From positions 150,595,232-150,659,231 of the forward strand of contig NC_079211.1 in assembly GCF_029633865.1 (NCBI RefSeq): a DNA stretch of 64,000 bases, in the 5' to 3' direction. Within the stretch, counting starts at the first letter, position 1. Every line of letters begins with the position of its first letter. Made by a program: the position numbers and the translations under genes. The notes under the pieces are model-generated. The model did not search any database. It saw only the letters and a list, made by a program, of their open reading frames with translations, and was not told where the DNA came from. This DNA comes from Lampris incognitus (taxonomy: Eukaryota; Chordata; Actinopteri; Lampriformes; Lampridae). Below, one piece after another: positions 11,335 to 23,229 of this stretch.

Positions 11335-11705
11335 GTGGGTAACAGCTTGTGGAAAGAAGCTGTTTTTGAGCCTGGTAGTGTGGGCTCTGAGGATCCTGTA
11401 GCGCCTCCCAGAGTGCAGGAGGGAGAACAGTCCATGGTTGGGGTGGGTGGGATCTCTGCTGATGCTCAGACCCCTTCGAAGGCAGCGTTTGTGATAAATG
11501 TCTTATATGGCTGGGAGCTGAGTACCGGTGATATGCTGGGCCGCCTTGACGACCCGCTGCAGAGCTTTCTGGTCTACTGAGGTACAGTTGCCGTACCACA
11601 CTGAGATGCAGCTGGTCAGGATGCTCTCTATGGTGCAGTGGTAGAAGTTGGTGAGAATTTTGGGGGATAGACGGGCGCTCCTCAGCCTCCTCAGGAAATG
11701 CAGGC
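11335..11705 (-). pseudogene. CR1/Rex1-like LINE, ORF2 C-terminus
   Basis: Minus-strand translation reads FYHCTIESILTSCISVWYGN, then KALQRVVKAAQHITG, an in-frame stop inside the 'LPAI*DIYHKRCLRR' block, then DPTHPNHGLFSLLHSGRRYR and NSFFPQAVTHLN. These blocks follow the RT domain in CR1/Rex1-type elements. The RT is missing, and the stop shows the copy is dead. Confidence 0.8.
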
Positions 11706-13265
11706 GTTGTTGGGCCTTTTTCCTCCTGGAGGATTCCGTGTAAACTATGTGAAGGTGTCAGAGAAATCATGTGGGCTCAGCACACGGCCATTAAGACTGG
11801 GAGCACTGGGATGGCAGCTCATTACATCAAGCGTTTATTAAAGGACACTGTTGGTCTGATTCATACTGGCTGCCTTCCCTGCCACTTTCCACCATCTGGT
11901 CTGTGGAAGCTGATTTGGACTTAACATGTTTTGTCTCTTCTGTATTGAAGAATGACACCGGTGGAGTTTCTCAGCATTGAGTCTATGGTCTATGTGACGG
12001 CACACATTGCTCCTCCAGAAGACTGCATGGCGCCTCCTAGTGGCGTTACAACAGACACACATAAGCAGTCTTTATCACTAATGCTTGAAGCTTTTGGTAT
12101 AGGCTCTAAATATTACAAACTACAAACCCATGCATGGATTTATGTTACGTCTTCTATCCCTTTACTTAGACAAATTAAACACTCAAATTGGAAGCTGTGA
12201 GACAATAAGGAGCTGCCATGAGTGTCAACTGGAATCCTCGTTTAATGAAGTTAGGCCCATGTAAACGCAATAAAGTCTAACAGCGTCCTAGAAAGAGGGT
12301 CAGTGTCCTTTAGCCAACACTTTTGTTGGACTGTCATCCAGCATCAGGCTGTTGTTGCTGATTGACTCGAGTGGTTTAGATGAGTTCAGAATGTAAACTG
12401 TATAAAAACATAGACTCAGCATCTGTGACATCATCCACAGGCCTTTGAAGAGCCTTTTTGAAGCCTTGAGCAGTGTGATTTACAGTCATCACCATTTTGT
12501 CAGATTTTGCAGCCGGAAAAATCTAAATTTGTGTAACGAGATGAACCTAACTCAGAGGCATGAGAAACCTGTCAATCACTCCAGAGAGACCTGTAAACAA
12601 AGGTAACCATGCCCCCAAACCATGGCCTGATTAACCTACTTGGGGGCTCTAGGGCAAAAATGTATTATGGGCCTCCACCAACCTGACTCGTCTACTGTCT
12701 GTTCATTGTGCATGTACCCGCCCCCTTCAAGTCCACCAATTACAGTGAACACAGCAGACTACACATGGCAGAAAGAGACTGCTAAAAATGCACGAGAGAA
12801 AATAGTGACACAAGTCGGGCACACCAGGTGTGCACAGGATTTTGAAGAAATGACAGAGTAATTTCTTAAGAGAATGGGGTAGTCTATCTACGAACATTGA
12901 GAGAAAGTGGGACCTGACCTGCAAACCTAGCATACACCATGACATGACCAAGTAAACAGCACTAATTACATGGGGATATGAGTTACACAATTTGGTAGGA
13001 TGGCTGGCAGTCACAGGACACAAGGGGCCCCAACTGCACACACGGATTTGATTATCCTAACTTGTTTGTATGGTATCTGAAACCTTTTATGGCATAAGAC
13101 TCATATGAGGATATGCCCATATTTTATTTTGCTTTTGGCCTCAGAAGCTAACGAGTAGCCCTATGCTCCAAAACTAATTGGCCCCAGGTTTGCTGTTGCA
13201 CATTTGTTGATGAATATGCACCATATAAGCACAATATCAACTAAAATGATAATGATGCCCTGAAG
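11706..13265. other. no gene recognised
   Basis: I see no conserved exon or structural RNA. Short open frames are not supported by codon use or known motifs. Confidence 0.5.
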
Positions 13266-13267
13266 GC

Positions 13268-13500
13268 TGGATCAGAATCAGAATCAAAATCAGTTTTATT
13301 TGGCCAAGTATGTGTAGGCCTACACATACAAGGAATTTGAGTCCGGTTTCTCCATTGCTCTCCATGTACTTACACAGACTAGATATACAGCTAACACAAA
13401 GGCAACAAGGCAAACATTAACATTTAACTACTATGTACAGATATAGATGTACATAAAAAAGTATATTATAAAAAAGAAAAAACAATGATGTAACAGGGAG
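13268..13500 (-). mobile_element. LINE 3'-UTR fragment
   Basis: tcagttttatttggccaagt followed by a long AT-rich stretch ending in 'aacagggagacaatagtgca' resembles the 3' region of a non-LTR element in minus orientation. Its beginning is shared with 10,705-10,775. Confidence 0.5.
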
Positions 13501-14164
13501 ACAATAGTGCAAAGATGCTGGAATAAATTATTAACAGGTTACTATATACAGTGTGTCATCTTCGACAGCACATTATCTTTTGAAGCCCACATCAACAACG
13601 TTACTCGGTCTGCATACTTCCACCTATGCAATATTAATCGTCTTCGCCCGTCATTTACACCTAACAGCACTGCCATACTCATTCACACCCTGGTTACATC
13701 CTGTATTGACTACTGCAGTTCTATCCTCTTTGTTCTTGCCCACAAGTGTCTTCATAAACTTCAACTGGTCCAGAATTCAGCTGCCCGTATCAGTACCAGA
13801 ACTCCTTCCATAGATCATATCACTCCTGTTCTTCAGCAACTCCACTGGCTCCCTGTTAAATACTGTATTGACTTCAAGATCCTGCTCCTCACCTTTAAGG
13901 CCCCTAATAACCTAGCTCCTTCGTATCTTTCTGAACTCCTTCATATCCACACGCCCTCCCACACTCTCAGATCCTCTTCTGCTCTCCAACTCACTACACC
14001 ATCAGCTCGCTTGACTATCATGGGGTCTAGAGCCTTCAGTCCCTATGGAACTCTCTCCCACAAGACATTCACAACATTGACTCTCTTTCAACCTTCAAAT
14101 CCCATCTCAAAACGCACCTTTTCAAACTGGCATATTCAGTCTGAGCCACGCTTCATTGAATTTT
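13500..14164 (+). pseudogene. L2-like LINE, ORF2 C-terminus (5' part, split by SINE)
   Basis: Open frame 13,507-14,214 encodes an L2-type post-RT region: [20 protein letters not shown], then [47 protein letters not shown] and APSYLSELL. The element is 5'-truncated before the RT catalytic box. Its 3' UTR resumes at 14,563 after a SINE inserted at 14,182-14,545. Confidence 0.85.
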
Positions 14165-14181
14165 GTGCAGATGATGATTTT
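14165..14181. repeat. target-site duplication, left copy
   Basis: gtgcagatgatgatttt, identical to 14,546-14,562. It marks the site where the SINE entered the L2-like 3' end. Confidence 0.9.
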
Positions 14182-14545
14182 TTTCCCGATTTTTCCCTTT
14201 TTCTCCCAATTTAGAGGCCAATCAATCCCTATTTTAGTTCAAACACCCACCCTCATACTGCATGCGTTCACCAACTGCCTCTCTCCGGCCGGCAGTCTCG
14301 AAGGAGACGCCTCACCACTTTCGTGACGAAACCACTGCTTTTTCCGCCATACACAGAGACGCATTCACGTGACGAACACAAGCCGACTCCGCCCCCCTCC
14401 CGAAGACAGCGTTGCCAATTATTGCTGCTTCATCGAGTCCGGCCACAGTCGGAGTTGACGAGACCGAGGCGCGAACCCCGGTCCCCAGTGGGCAACTGCA
14501 CCGACACAAAGCCGATGCTTAGACCGCTACACCACCATGGACTAC
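14182..14545 (-). mobile_element. tRNA-derived SINE ('family C'), intact with TSD
   Basis: Read on the minus strand, the head has an A box (tggtgtagcggtctaagca) and a B box (ggggttcgcgcctcgg). The body is GC-rich. The 3' end reads aaattgggagaaaaaggg followed by an A-rich run. It is bounded by a perfect 17-bp target duplication. Its tail resembles the 3' end of the abundant SINE 'family B' although the heads differ. Confidence 0.85.
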
Positions 14546-14650
14546 GTGCAGATGATGATTTTATACTTATCTGTTGTATTAACTTTTTATTGTCTACCTG
14601 CTTTGTTTTGATTTTATGCTGTCTGATACAGTGCTGCTGGTTTTTAACTG
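14546..14650 (+). mobile_element. right TSD copy and L2-like 3' UTR remnant
   Basis: 14,546-14,562 is the right target duplication. The following AT-rich bases (tatctgttgtattaactttt to cagtgctgctggtttttaac) continue the L2-like 3' region. Confidence 0.65.
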
Positions 14651-14659
14651 TGTTCAGTA

Positions 14660-14735
14660 AGTCAGAGGAGGTTGAATCAGTTCATCTTGACACGTTTATT
14701 GACAGATACATTTCATCACTCAACTAACGACATCT
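14660..14735 (-). mobile_element. Penelope-like 3' terminal hairpin segment
   Basis: ggttgaatcagttcatctt and a hairpin (tcactcaactaacgacatc on the plus strand) match the 3' terminal parts of the PLE relics at 4255-4335 and 63,570-63,660. No endonuclease sequence is attached here; a LINE fragment follows directly. Confidence 0.65.
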
Positions 14736-15245
14736 TCAGTCTTTTTAGACCAGAGGGGAGGAGCTGGAACAGGTTGTGACCAGGGTGTGATGGGTCTGCA
14801 GTGATGTTACCTGCCTGTTTCCTGACTCTGGATGTGTATAAGGCCTGAATGGAGGGCAGGTTGGTACCAGTGGTTTTCTGTGCAGTCCTGACAGGCCACT
14901 GTAGTCTGTCCCTGTCCTGTTTGGTGGCTGAACCAAACCAGATAGTGATGGATGTGCAGAGGACAGACTGGGTATTGCAGAATAGAACTGAATCAGCAGT
15001 TCCTAAGACAGGTTGAACTTCCTGAGCTGACGGAGAAAGTACATTCTCTATTGGGCCTTTTTGATGATTGTGAATTTGTTTGACACCCCCCTTGGGTCCT
15101 GGGAGATTATGGAGCCCAGAAACCTGAGCGTTTTCACAGCAGACACCATGCTTTGGAGTATGGTGGTGGTGAGGGCGGGGGCAGTGTTGGGGGGCTTCTC
15201 CTTAAGTCCACTGTCATCTCCCTCTCCCTCCACCATCTCCAGTTG
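14735..15245 (-). pseudogene. CR1/Rex1-like LINE, post-RT fragment
   Basis: Minus-strand frames read TLRFLGSIISQDPRG, then RMYFLRQLRKFN, then SITIWFGSATKQDRDRLQW, LPSIQALYTSRVRKQAG and DPSHPGHNLFQLLPSGLKRL. Frames change at least twice. This is the region downstream of RT in CR1/Rex1-type LINEs. It is a separate insertion from the plus-strand L2-like fragment that begins at about 15,250. Confidence 0.8.
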
Positions 15246-15249
15246 GTAC

Positions 15250-15778
15250 AACTGCTGCTCGACTCATTACTGGGCCAAAAAGCCATGGTCACATCCCCAC
15301 TGTGTCTGCCTCCCTACACCGGCTCCGTGTTATAGTTCAAATCGATTTTCAAATTTTATTTCTCACTTTGAAGGCCTTAAACGGTCTTGCTTCTAAATAT
15401 ATCTGATTTATTGACCTGGTATATGCCCTCTCGACCATTAAGATCCGCAGATGGAGCCCTGCTGGTTATTCCCAGATCTCAGTTGGTGACAAAAGGGTGA
15501 TTGGGCTTTTGCTGTTAGAGCCCCTACATTATGAAACTTGCTTCCAGTTGAACCAAGACAAACCAAGTCTCTAGCTTCTTTTAAATCTCATCTTAAAACT
15601 TTTATTTTTGTAAAAACTTTTACAAACATTTGAAATGTGCTTTTATTTATACTGTTTTTATTTTTACTCTTACTTATTTGGCCTTACTCTTATTTTTTGC
15701 CTTGTCTAGTTTTATTTCCTTATAAAGTACTTTATAACATTGTTTTAGAAAAGTGCTACATAAATAAAGTTATTATGA
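15250..15778 (+). pseudogene. L2-like LINE, extreme 3' end
   Basis: Decayed translation shows LHRLRVIVQIDFQILFLTLK and PSRPLRSADGALL. The 3' UTR ends agtgctacataaataaagtt. The UTR matches the minus-strand remnant at 30,002-30,160, so both come from one family. Confidence 0.75.
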
Positions 15779-15784
15779 CATGAA

Positions 15785-16515
15785 TACACACAGGCCGGCT
15801 AACATTCTGGATGGAAGGCTCCCGTCTCGATTAAGAGTTGTTTAAATGTGCTCCTCTGTGTTTGCCTCCTAGTAAGAGGTTAATACAGTGTGTATGAACC
15901 TCGTTTGAGGAAAGAAAGAACAGAAATGCTCTTTTGATGTATTCATGAATTGATCCTCTTCGTCACATCAAAGGGCAGCTGTCGGGGAAATGTTATGACG
16001 GGTCGACCGTTGAGCCAACTGGATACAGACTGAGAAGTTTTCTTTTTTTCCCCCCTTTTTTTATTATTCTATGATCCAGCCACCTGCCGGGCCGCGGCTG
16101 TTTTAATCCCGGTCCTCTTTCACAGATTGAATTCCTCCTGAGCACATCAGGGCCAGAGAGGGCTGGAATGAGGAGACAGGAGTTAAAGCTCTCTCCCGCT
16201 CACTCTCTCTACACACATCATGCCTTCCCTCCATTTCCTTGTACTCTTCACGCCATAACCTTTGAACCCTGCTGCCATCCCCAGGAAATCCCCTTTAAAT
16301 CCACTGACTATTACCACTATGTACTCCATGGAGGAAGAAAGCCGAGATGGACTGAAGTGTAAATTCTATTCACTGTATTCACATCCATCTTCCAGAAGAA
16401 CGACATGATTACGTCTCTGTTTTCGATCTTTCTTGTCTGCCTTTATCGGTCAGTGACGACCGAGCAACTCGGCCATCAGGAATATTCAGTTCTTTGACAA
16501 TTCAACTGATGACAA
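15785..16515. other. no gene recognised
   Basis: Unique-looking sequence with no supported exon. A T-rich run lies at 16,035-16,065. Confidence 0.5.
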
Positions 16516-16519
16516 AGGA

Positions 16520-16760
16520 AGACAGGCAAGATTGAGATGGTTTGGACATGTGTGGAGGAGAGATGCTGGGTATACTGGGAGAAGGATGCTGAATATGGAG
16601 CTGCCAGGGAAGAGGAGAAGAGGAAGGCCAAAGAGGAGGTTTATGGATGTGGTGAGGGAGGACAGGCAGGTGGCTGGTGTGACAGAGGAAGACGCAGAGG
16701 ACAGGAAGAGATGGAAACGGATGATCCACTGTGACGACCGCTAAAGGGAGCAGCCGAAAG
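16520..16760 (+). pseudogene. RTE-like LINE, ORF tail fragment
   Basis: Frame 16,532-16,744 reads MRWFGHVWRRDAGYTGRRML, then GKRRRGRPKRRFMDVVRED, then RKRWKRMIHCDD. It is nearly the same as the tail at 3760-3965 and is more strongly truncated. Confidence 0.8.
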
Positions 16761-16764
16761 TAGA

Positions 16765-18875
16765 AGATGCCTGATGGCCAGTACACAATTAGTGTTGTTT
16801 AGTATTAGTCGATTTGTAATTATCTTAATAAATCGTTTTACTTTAAATAAGCGTTTGCCCTGCCTGTTTTGTAACAGTACTCACTGATGCCATCCTCTGC
16901 CAATTAAAGTACTCCAACTGGTGCAATGTTGATTATCCCATTAACTTGAATTATAATATTATAACTACTCAACACCAAAATTACTGGTTGATAGATCTAT
17001 GAGACTGATTTTATGGGACTGATTCATGAGACTGATTTGATTATTCCATCAATTCTAGTAGTTTAATATAAAATATTAAACAACAAAATTACTGGTTAAT
17101 AAATTAATGAGATTTTATGATACTGATTTGTAACACCGCTGCCCTCACATATTACATTTTACATTACCAAACAGTTCGTCATGATGAACCTCAGCTTGGA
17201 TTCTTAAAAATTGAATTTTTTCACATGTAAACAGATGCCAAGATGTATATCAATATTCTGTAAAATTCCTGATGATTATCATGTTAATATTTTCCATGTT
17301 GCCCAACAGTACTGCAAGTAGGTACAAAAAAAGAGAGGTAATAGGTAATGGGTTGCATTTATGCTTGCATCTTATTTCACACACTTTGCCCGACTTGGTG
17401 TGACGACTTCATACTATGGTCATCTACATGGCTCGTCTCTCACTAATGCCTTCCACAGCTGCAACCACAAAACAACTGAATGTACATTTATAAAGAGGTA
17501 CGCAGTAACCCATCTGTTGTACGGCGCCTTACACACTAAATACAAACACCTGGTGTCCTTGTATAAGGTCTGATAGCATGCGGCATTGCTCTGTTACAGG
17601 TAAAGCTATCTCTGTACAGGTACCGCCAAGAGAAAACCACACTTATTTCAAAAGCCTTTTTAAATGAAGTGACTCAAATGCTGCCATTCTACAATGCAGT
17701 CAGTGCTGTGATTCAGAGCAGTTCTCACATTCTTATTAAATGACAGCTCCATTGACACTGGCCAAAGCACGAACACACAAAAAGAAACCACAAAGAACAA
17801 CACTGGCATCTTCTTATTTAATGGCTTCCTCCTCAGGGACCAAACGCCGCTGAGCTTCACACACCCCTCCAACATAGCTGTCTAACCAACATGGGAGTCT
17901 GCCATGCTGAAGACCGTCTCGTAAAAGAAATGAAGACCTGCTGATGGAATGAGGGTGGGTAGCTTTGATACACCGCAGGCTGGCGACCTCATTGAGAGGT
18001 CATCGGCATGCAACACGATGTCATCCAAGTGCAAAAAACACACACATACACAATGATGGGTGTGTTACGGCACTATGAGGGCTGATGGGCAGACTAACCA
18101 GGACTTTAGCATCTCCTGCTACTTCTCACTGGTCAGCATGGACTGCAGCTCGCACAATGTGAGACCTTACAGGAATCCCCAGGACATACCTAAGTTATAG
18201 TGAGAGAACTAATGGATTGTCGACTGATTAATTGATTGTGACAAATACTGAAGCCAGATCAAAATTTGTCAGCAATCAACACATTCAGGCTGAAATCCTG
18301 AATTTTTTTCTCCATTAATAAATATTTGTTTTTCCATCTGGACAATGGAGCCATGCTCCATAACACTACCAGTCATCTTTACCATGGTTGGAGACACTCT
18401 CCGGGTTCCGTATACCGCTGATGAAATGTTTTGACCGGGTAGGACGAACACTGGTGCAGCGCTAAACATGTTCCTACTGAAACAGGAAATGGATTGATGC
18501 ATGATGGTGATGTGTCCATGACAACCAATATGACTGTACAACAGTGTTCCCATATAGTGTGATGTAGTGTGTACTACATCACACTATACTGTGTGTGTTA
18601 GCTGTGGTCCCAGGATCCAGTTTCTCAAGGGTGGGAACTGTTTACTGCTGAGCTGACAGCACACCAGCCACAATGGCTGCTACACCTGGTTTGTAGTCCC
18701 ACACAACCAGTGTCAACAGGTCTGTTTCTCTCTGCCTCCCACATCCAACTATATCACAACACTGTTCTACTGTAAGACTGCCTGTCCAACACAACCACCA
18801 CATCACCTTGTTTCAAATGCATAAAGTAAAGTCATGGAGAAATATTGTGGATTTCAGCTTTAAAAGTAATTACTG
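16765..18875. other. no gene; one perfect palindrome
   Basis: No coding exon or repeat family was recognised. At 18,553-18,588 there is a perfect hairpin with 16-bp arms (tatagtgtgatgtagt) and a gtgt loop. Confidence 0.5.
18553..18588. repeat. perfect hairpin, 16-bp arms
   Basis: tatagtgtgatgtagt, loop gtgt, then the exact reverse complement. No terminator or gene context was found. Confidence 0.85.
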
Positions 18876-19300
18876 GGGGTATCCGGGTGGCGTAGCAGTC
18901 TATTCCATTGCCTACCAACGTGGCGATCGCCCGTTTGAATCCCCGTGTTACCTCCGGCTCGGTCGGGCATCCCTACAGACACAATTGGCCGTGTCTGCAG
19001 GTGGGAAGCCGGATGTTGGTATGTGTCCTGGTCGCTGCACTAGCGCCTCCTCTGGTTAGTCGGGCCGCCTGTTTGGGCAGGAGGAGGAACTGGGGGGAAT
19101 AGCGTGATCCTCCCACGCGATATGTCCCCCTGGTGAAATTCCTCACTGTCAGGTGAAAAGAAGCGGCTGGTGACTCCACATGTATGGGAGGAGGCATGTG
19201 GTAGTCTGCAGCCCTCCCCGGATCAGCAGAAGGGGTGGAGCAGAGACTGGGACGGCTCAGAACAGTGGGGTAATTGGCCGAATACAATTGGGGAGAAAAT
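18876..19300 (+). mobile_element. SINE family B, full length with TSD
   Basis: The tRNA-like head has an A box (gggtggcgtagcagtctatt) and a B box (gtttgaatccccgtg). The body has the family landmarks gacacaattggccgtgtctg, actagcgcctcctctgg and tggtagtctgcagccctccc. The tail is acaattggggagaaaat. Flanks aaaagtaattactg (18,862) and aaaagcaattactg (19,301) are a 14-bp target duplication with one mismatch. Confidence 0.9.
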
Positions 19301-19314
19301 AAAAGCAATTACTG

Positions 19315-20195
19315 AAGATAACGAATAAGCTCAACACTGCAGTGAGCAACCATGCAATGAGAATTTGATGGGCAGAAATAATTTGGGCTCATTCAATGAA
19401 CTCCTGACCCAAACCCCCCCAAACATCATGACCAGAATACAACCAACGCAAATGCAAACAGAGTTAATCGATTACATAAGTACAGCTGGTTTGCAAAATA
19501 TGCAGCTTGTTACATTAATTCTTTATTGGCTCTTGATTTAGCTGATTAAAAATTAAAAACTGCGGAAAAAATGTTATAAAAGTTAGATTTGGACACCGAA
19601 GTCTAAATGTCTCAGCTTTCTCTACAAACTGGATCGCCCCCGTTGTCGAGGCCTAATGTCCATCAATACTGAGACAAGCGACTAACCATCCGCCCTCGTC
19701 CATTTAAGTTAGTTTCAATTCTGTCCCAGACAGAAAGAGAGAACTGCCATGCAAGGTCAGTTTGATAGTCAGACCGAATAGATTTGAATTATACCCTGAT
19801 GATGGCAATTGTACAATTCGATGTAATTGTTGTACAGCCCCAGCCATCAGGTTGTTGACCCCTGCCAGCAGGGTCGTTTAAATTTTGCATAGAATGCCGA
19901 AAGATCCTAATGGATATTTTCTGACCTGTCCATCACATTAATCTCCCATTTGCTATTCATCACGTATTAGTCATTCCCTTCAACTGTTTCTGTTCTAATA
20001 AATATGAGCAAATCAGGGATGCAACAATATCATTTTTTCATGGCCAATACCGATTCTGACTATGAATCTGTATTGTTTGATACAGAGCACTGATCTAAAC
20101 GGTGCAGATCTAGACCATTAGTTTGGGGTCAAAGGGCAAAATAATTGATATGGAATTACCCCCCTCCCCCCATCAAAGAAATACAGGATTCAATG
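19315..20195. other. no gene recognised
   Basis: AT-rich; no supported exon or repeat. Confidence 0.45.
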
Positions 20196-20199
20196 TACA

Positions 20200-21165
20200 A
20201 AAATGCAGTAAATCAAGCCACTGTGCTTTCATTTTGCATGGTACTCATGACTTTTGGTATCGGATTTTAATCTGGGATACCACTTCTTACAAGAAGATAC
20301 TTTACTTTTATATGCAAGATTGTTAAAAACCGGGAGCTTGACAGTTTTGATCATCTATGTCAGACATATCGGGTGGGGAGGCAGGACTTTTATAGGTATT
20401 TACAGCTCCGCGATTACTTTTCTAAAAAGATAAAAGGTTCTAATCCAAGAGAGATTCCAGCTGTCATTCATTTATTTATTGATGCATCTCACTCAGAAAG
20501 CAACAGAAATCTTATAAGTAAGTTATACTATAGCATCACATCACTGAATAAGGACTCCACACATGATGTGAAACAATGATGGGAAAAAGAGCTGGACACT
20601 GAAATAGCTGAGGACATGTGGTTGGATGCCTAGAAAACGCAATCGTCCTCCACCAACTCCCGGACCTGGAGAGACGTCTGCTGGAAAAACCTGAAGTCCA
20701 AACAAACCGGCCCTCAGCTGAGCTGCTGGAGGGAATGTGGAGAAATCATGGCTGATCATGCTCATGTTGTTTGGTTGAGTCCCTCCATTCAGACTTTTTG
20801 GAAGGACATATCAGTTATCATCTCAAAAACCCTGGGTTTTAGCATCAGTACTACATTCTCATCTTTGTTTCTTGGACATGTCCCTGATGGACTAAATAAA
20901 ACTGATGTCTCTCTTTTTAAGATCTTGCTGGCGGCAAGTAAAAAGGCCATTACGAAACACTGGCTTCAGAAAAATAGTCCTACTATCGGCCTTTTCATCG
21001 ATATTGTCAACCGATTACATCTTTCAGAACAGATGACTTACTCTATTCAGCTCCAAAAAGAACTGGGAGAAAACGGTGGGAAAAATGGTGTATTTATTTG
21101 GCCAATGAGAAGGATAGCTCATAGTTATTGTAAGTATACTGTATACGAGATATTCTACTTAAGCG
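20200..21165 (+). pseudogene. L1-like LINE, ORF2 C-terminus
   Basis: Frames read RQDFYRYLQLRDYFSKKIKG, then a broken TNSRTWRDVCWKNL block, then CWRECGE, then ADHAHVVW (the H-x-x-W of the L1 CCHC-like tail), and ASKKAITKHWLQKNSPTI. This order is typical of the ORF2 C-terminus of fish L1-clade elements. At least two stops or frame changes occur. The RT itself is missing. Confidence 0.7.
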
Positions 21166-21175
21166 GTTTCTTGAT

Positions 21176-22275
21176 CATTTCGTTTCGTTTATTTCGAGCA
21201 TGCTAAAGTAACAAAATAAAATACACAGGCAGGAATACAAGAACAAATGGAAATAATAGTGAACATATTTTCCAAACTCTCTGTAACACCACAAGTAATA
21301 ACTAGACCCTGTTGGAAAAGGGCGCAGGATGAAGTAAAGGACTTTTTTGGTCCTACCCCTTTCTTATACTTTATCAATCAAATCAAACCAACCAAAAACT
21401 TTCAAGATAAACCAAAAGTGGGAAAAAAGAAAAGAAATGCCAATGCATAGAGCTCAAAATAAACAAAACCGCACAAGTCAAACAAGGCACCTTACACGTC
21501 ATGTGTCATGTCATGTTATTCCAGTCCACCTCTTCGTTCATCCGTCCTATATCTATTCAACATGTTGTTTTTGAAGAGTTGTTTAAACTTACTTATTGAT
21601 GTACACATCTTCACGTCTTCTAGATTGACTCCTTTGATGGATATACAGTGAAGTTTTGCATTTGTCCTCACTAGTTATTTTTTGAATACAGTACATATTC
21701 CTCTGAGATCGTGTTTACTTTCCCTCTTTTGGAAGAACTTTTGGTAACTGCTGATTTTTTACTCTGTACATGATTTGTATTGTTTTGAAGTCAACCAAAT
21801 CCTTAAATTTTAGTGCTTTCAGTTTGATAAAGAGTGGGTTTGTAGGCTCTCTGTAAGTGGTTTAGTTTACAATTCTTATGGCTCTCTTTTGAAGGATGTG
21901 GATTGGATCTGTGTTTGTTTTGTGTGTGTTCCCCCACACCTCCACACAGTAGGTGATGTATGGAAGTATGAAGGAGCAGTACAAGGTGTATAGTGCTGGT
22001 TGATGCAGGAGATCTTTGGCTTTATATAGTATTGCAATTGACTTTGATATTTTTGCTTTAATATAATTTATATGTGGCTTCCAACATAATTTATTGCCTA
22101 TTATTACACCAATAAATTTGATTATCGACACATTTTCGATTTCTACATCATTTATCATGAGCTTCTTGTTTGAGTTTGTTGACCGATCGTCCCATGACCT
22201 CGTTTTTTGAATTTTTTTCCCTGTTCTTGTTTTCTGTTTTTTTGCCTTTTGTTCCTGTAATAAAGAAAACACCTA
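21176..22275 (-). pseudogene. non-LTR retrotransposon, post-RT region and 3' UTR
   Basis: Minus-strand frame 21,862-22,272 reads FIGVIIGNKLCWKPHINYIK, then SKSIAILYKAKDLL, then LPYITYCVEVWGNTHKTN and LQKRAIRIVN. Downstream frames read KFKDLVDFKTIQIMYRVKN. The 3' end is an AT-rich UTR ending in (gaaac)-like repeats at 21,176. The clade is uncertain. Upstream RT is absent. Confidence 0.75.
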
Positions 22276-22289
22276 GAAATAAAAAGTAA

Positions 22290-22622
22290 AAAAAAAAAAA
22301 GATACTTTACTGTCACTGTACAAACATAAAATGGAGTTTGTTCTCTGCATTTAACCCATCCTAATGTATAGGGCGGCTGCAGCACCCGGGGACCAACTCC
22401 GGCTCTTCTTTCCACTGCCTTGCTCAGGGGCACACGCAGGAGTACTAACCGTAACATGCATGTCTTTTTGATGGAGGGAGGAAACCGGAGCACCTGGAGG
22501 AAACCCACGCAGACATGGGGAGAACATGCACACTCCACACAGGAAGGACCTGGGACGGCCTGGGGTTCAAACCCAGGACCTTCTTGCTGTGAGGCAACAG
22601 TGCTGACCACTGGATCACTGAG
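22290..22622 (-). mobile_element. V-type SINE with alternative tail (type 2)
   Basis: Head and core match the V-SINE at 2324-2668: gtttgaaccccag-type B box, tggagtgtgcatgttctccc, tccctccatcaaaaagaca. The tail differs: a gcagtggaaagaagagccgg segment and gggttaaatgcagagaacaa, ending in an A-run at 22,290. The same alternative tail occurs at 58,826-59,176. Confidence 0.8.
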
Positions 22623-22624
22623 CT

Positions 22625-23084
22625 GATAGCGATACTCCATTTTAGCCTGGTATCGGTCCCATATCCGATATGAGTATTGGTGCATCCATAAAGCAAACAT
22701 AAGATAACCGCTACGTCCTCTGAGGCGATGTCCGAAGCTACGTCCTCTTTCAATAAGAGGACATGATGCACTCACCTGATATCTGAAGCAAAGAGCCAAA
22801 TCAGATGAGCAGTGAAATGTTTTCAAATCTATGACTCCAATCTAGCTGTGTGTATTTACCTTGTTGGTGATACGAAATAATTTGGTTTTTATTGCCTTTA
22901 TTGTCACACTCATCCCAGCAGGGCTGTGTGGCATTTCAAGAAACCTGTCAGTGACGGAAGGAAGAGGAACTCAGACCTTTTACTTGAGTAAATGTTCAAA
23001 TAATCTGAAACACAATTACTCTGGTAAAAAGTGAAAGTAACACAATGACATGTGTACTTAAGTAAAACTTTGTAAATATCCAAC
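22625..23084. other. unassigned; start of an interrupted AAGTAAAAGTAC repeat
   Basis: No gene. Bases 22,966-23,085 carry acttgagtaaatg and acttaagtaaaac words that belong with similar words at 23,735-23,760 and 24,215-24,310. Confidence 0.4.
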
Positions 23085-23218
23085 CACCCATCAGTTATCC
23101 GAACCGCTTGTCCTGCTCTCAGGGCCGCGGGGATGCTGGAGCCTATCCCAGCAGTCATTGGGAGGCAGGCGGCTCCGGAGACACCCTGGACAGGCCGCCA
23201 GGCCGTCACAGGGGCCGA
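23085..23218 (-). mobile_element. V-type SINE, type-1 tail fragment
   Basis: Read on the minus strand it carries gcctgtccagggtgtctccg, actgctgggataggctccag and the distal aagcggttcggataactgat end. Head and core are missing. Confidence 0.8.
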
Positions 23219-23229
23219 ATAAAATATTT

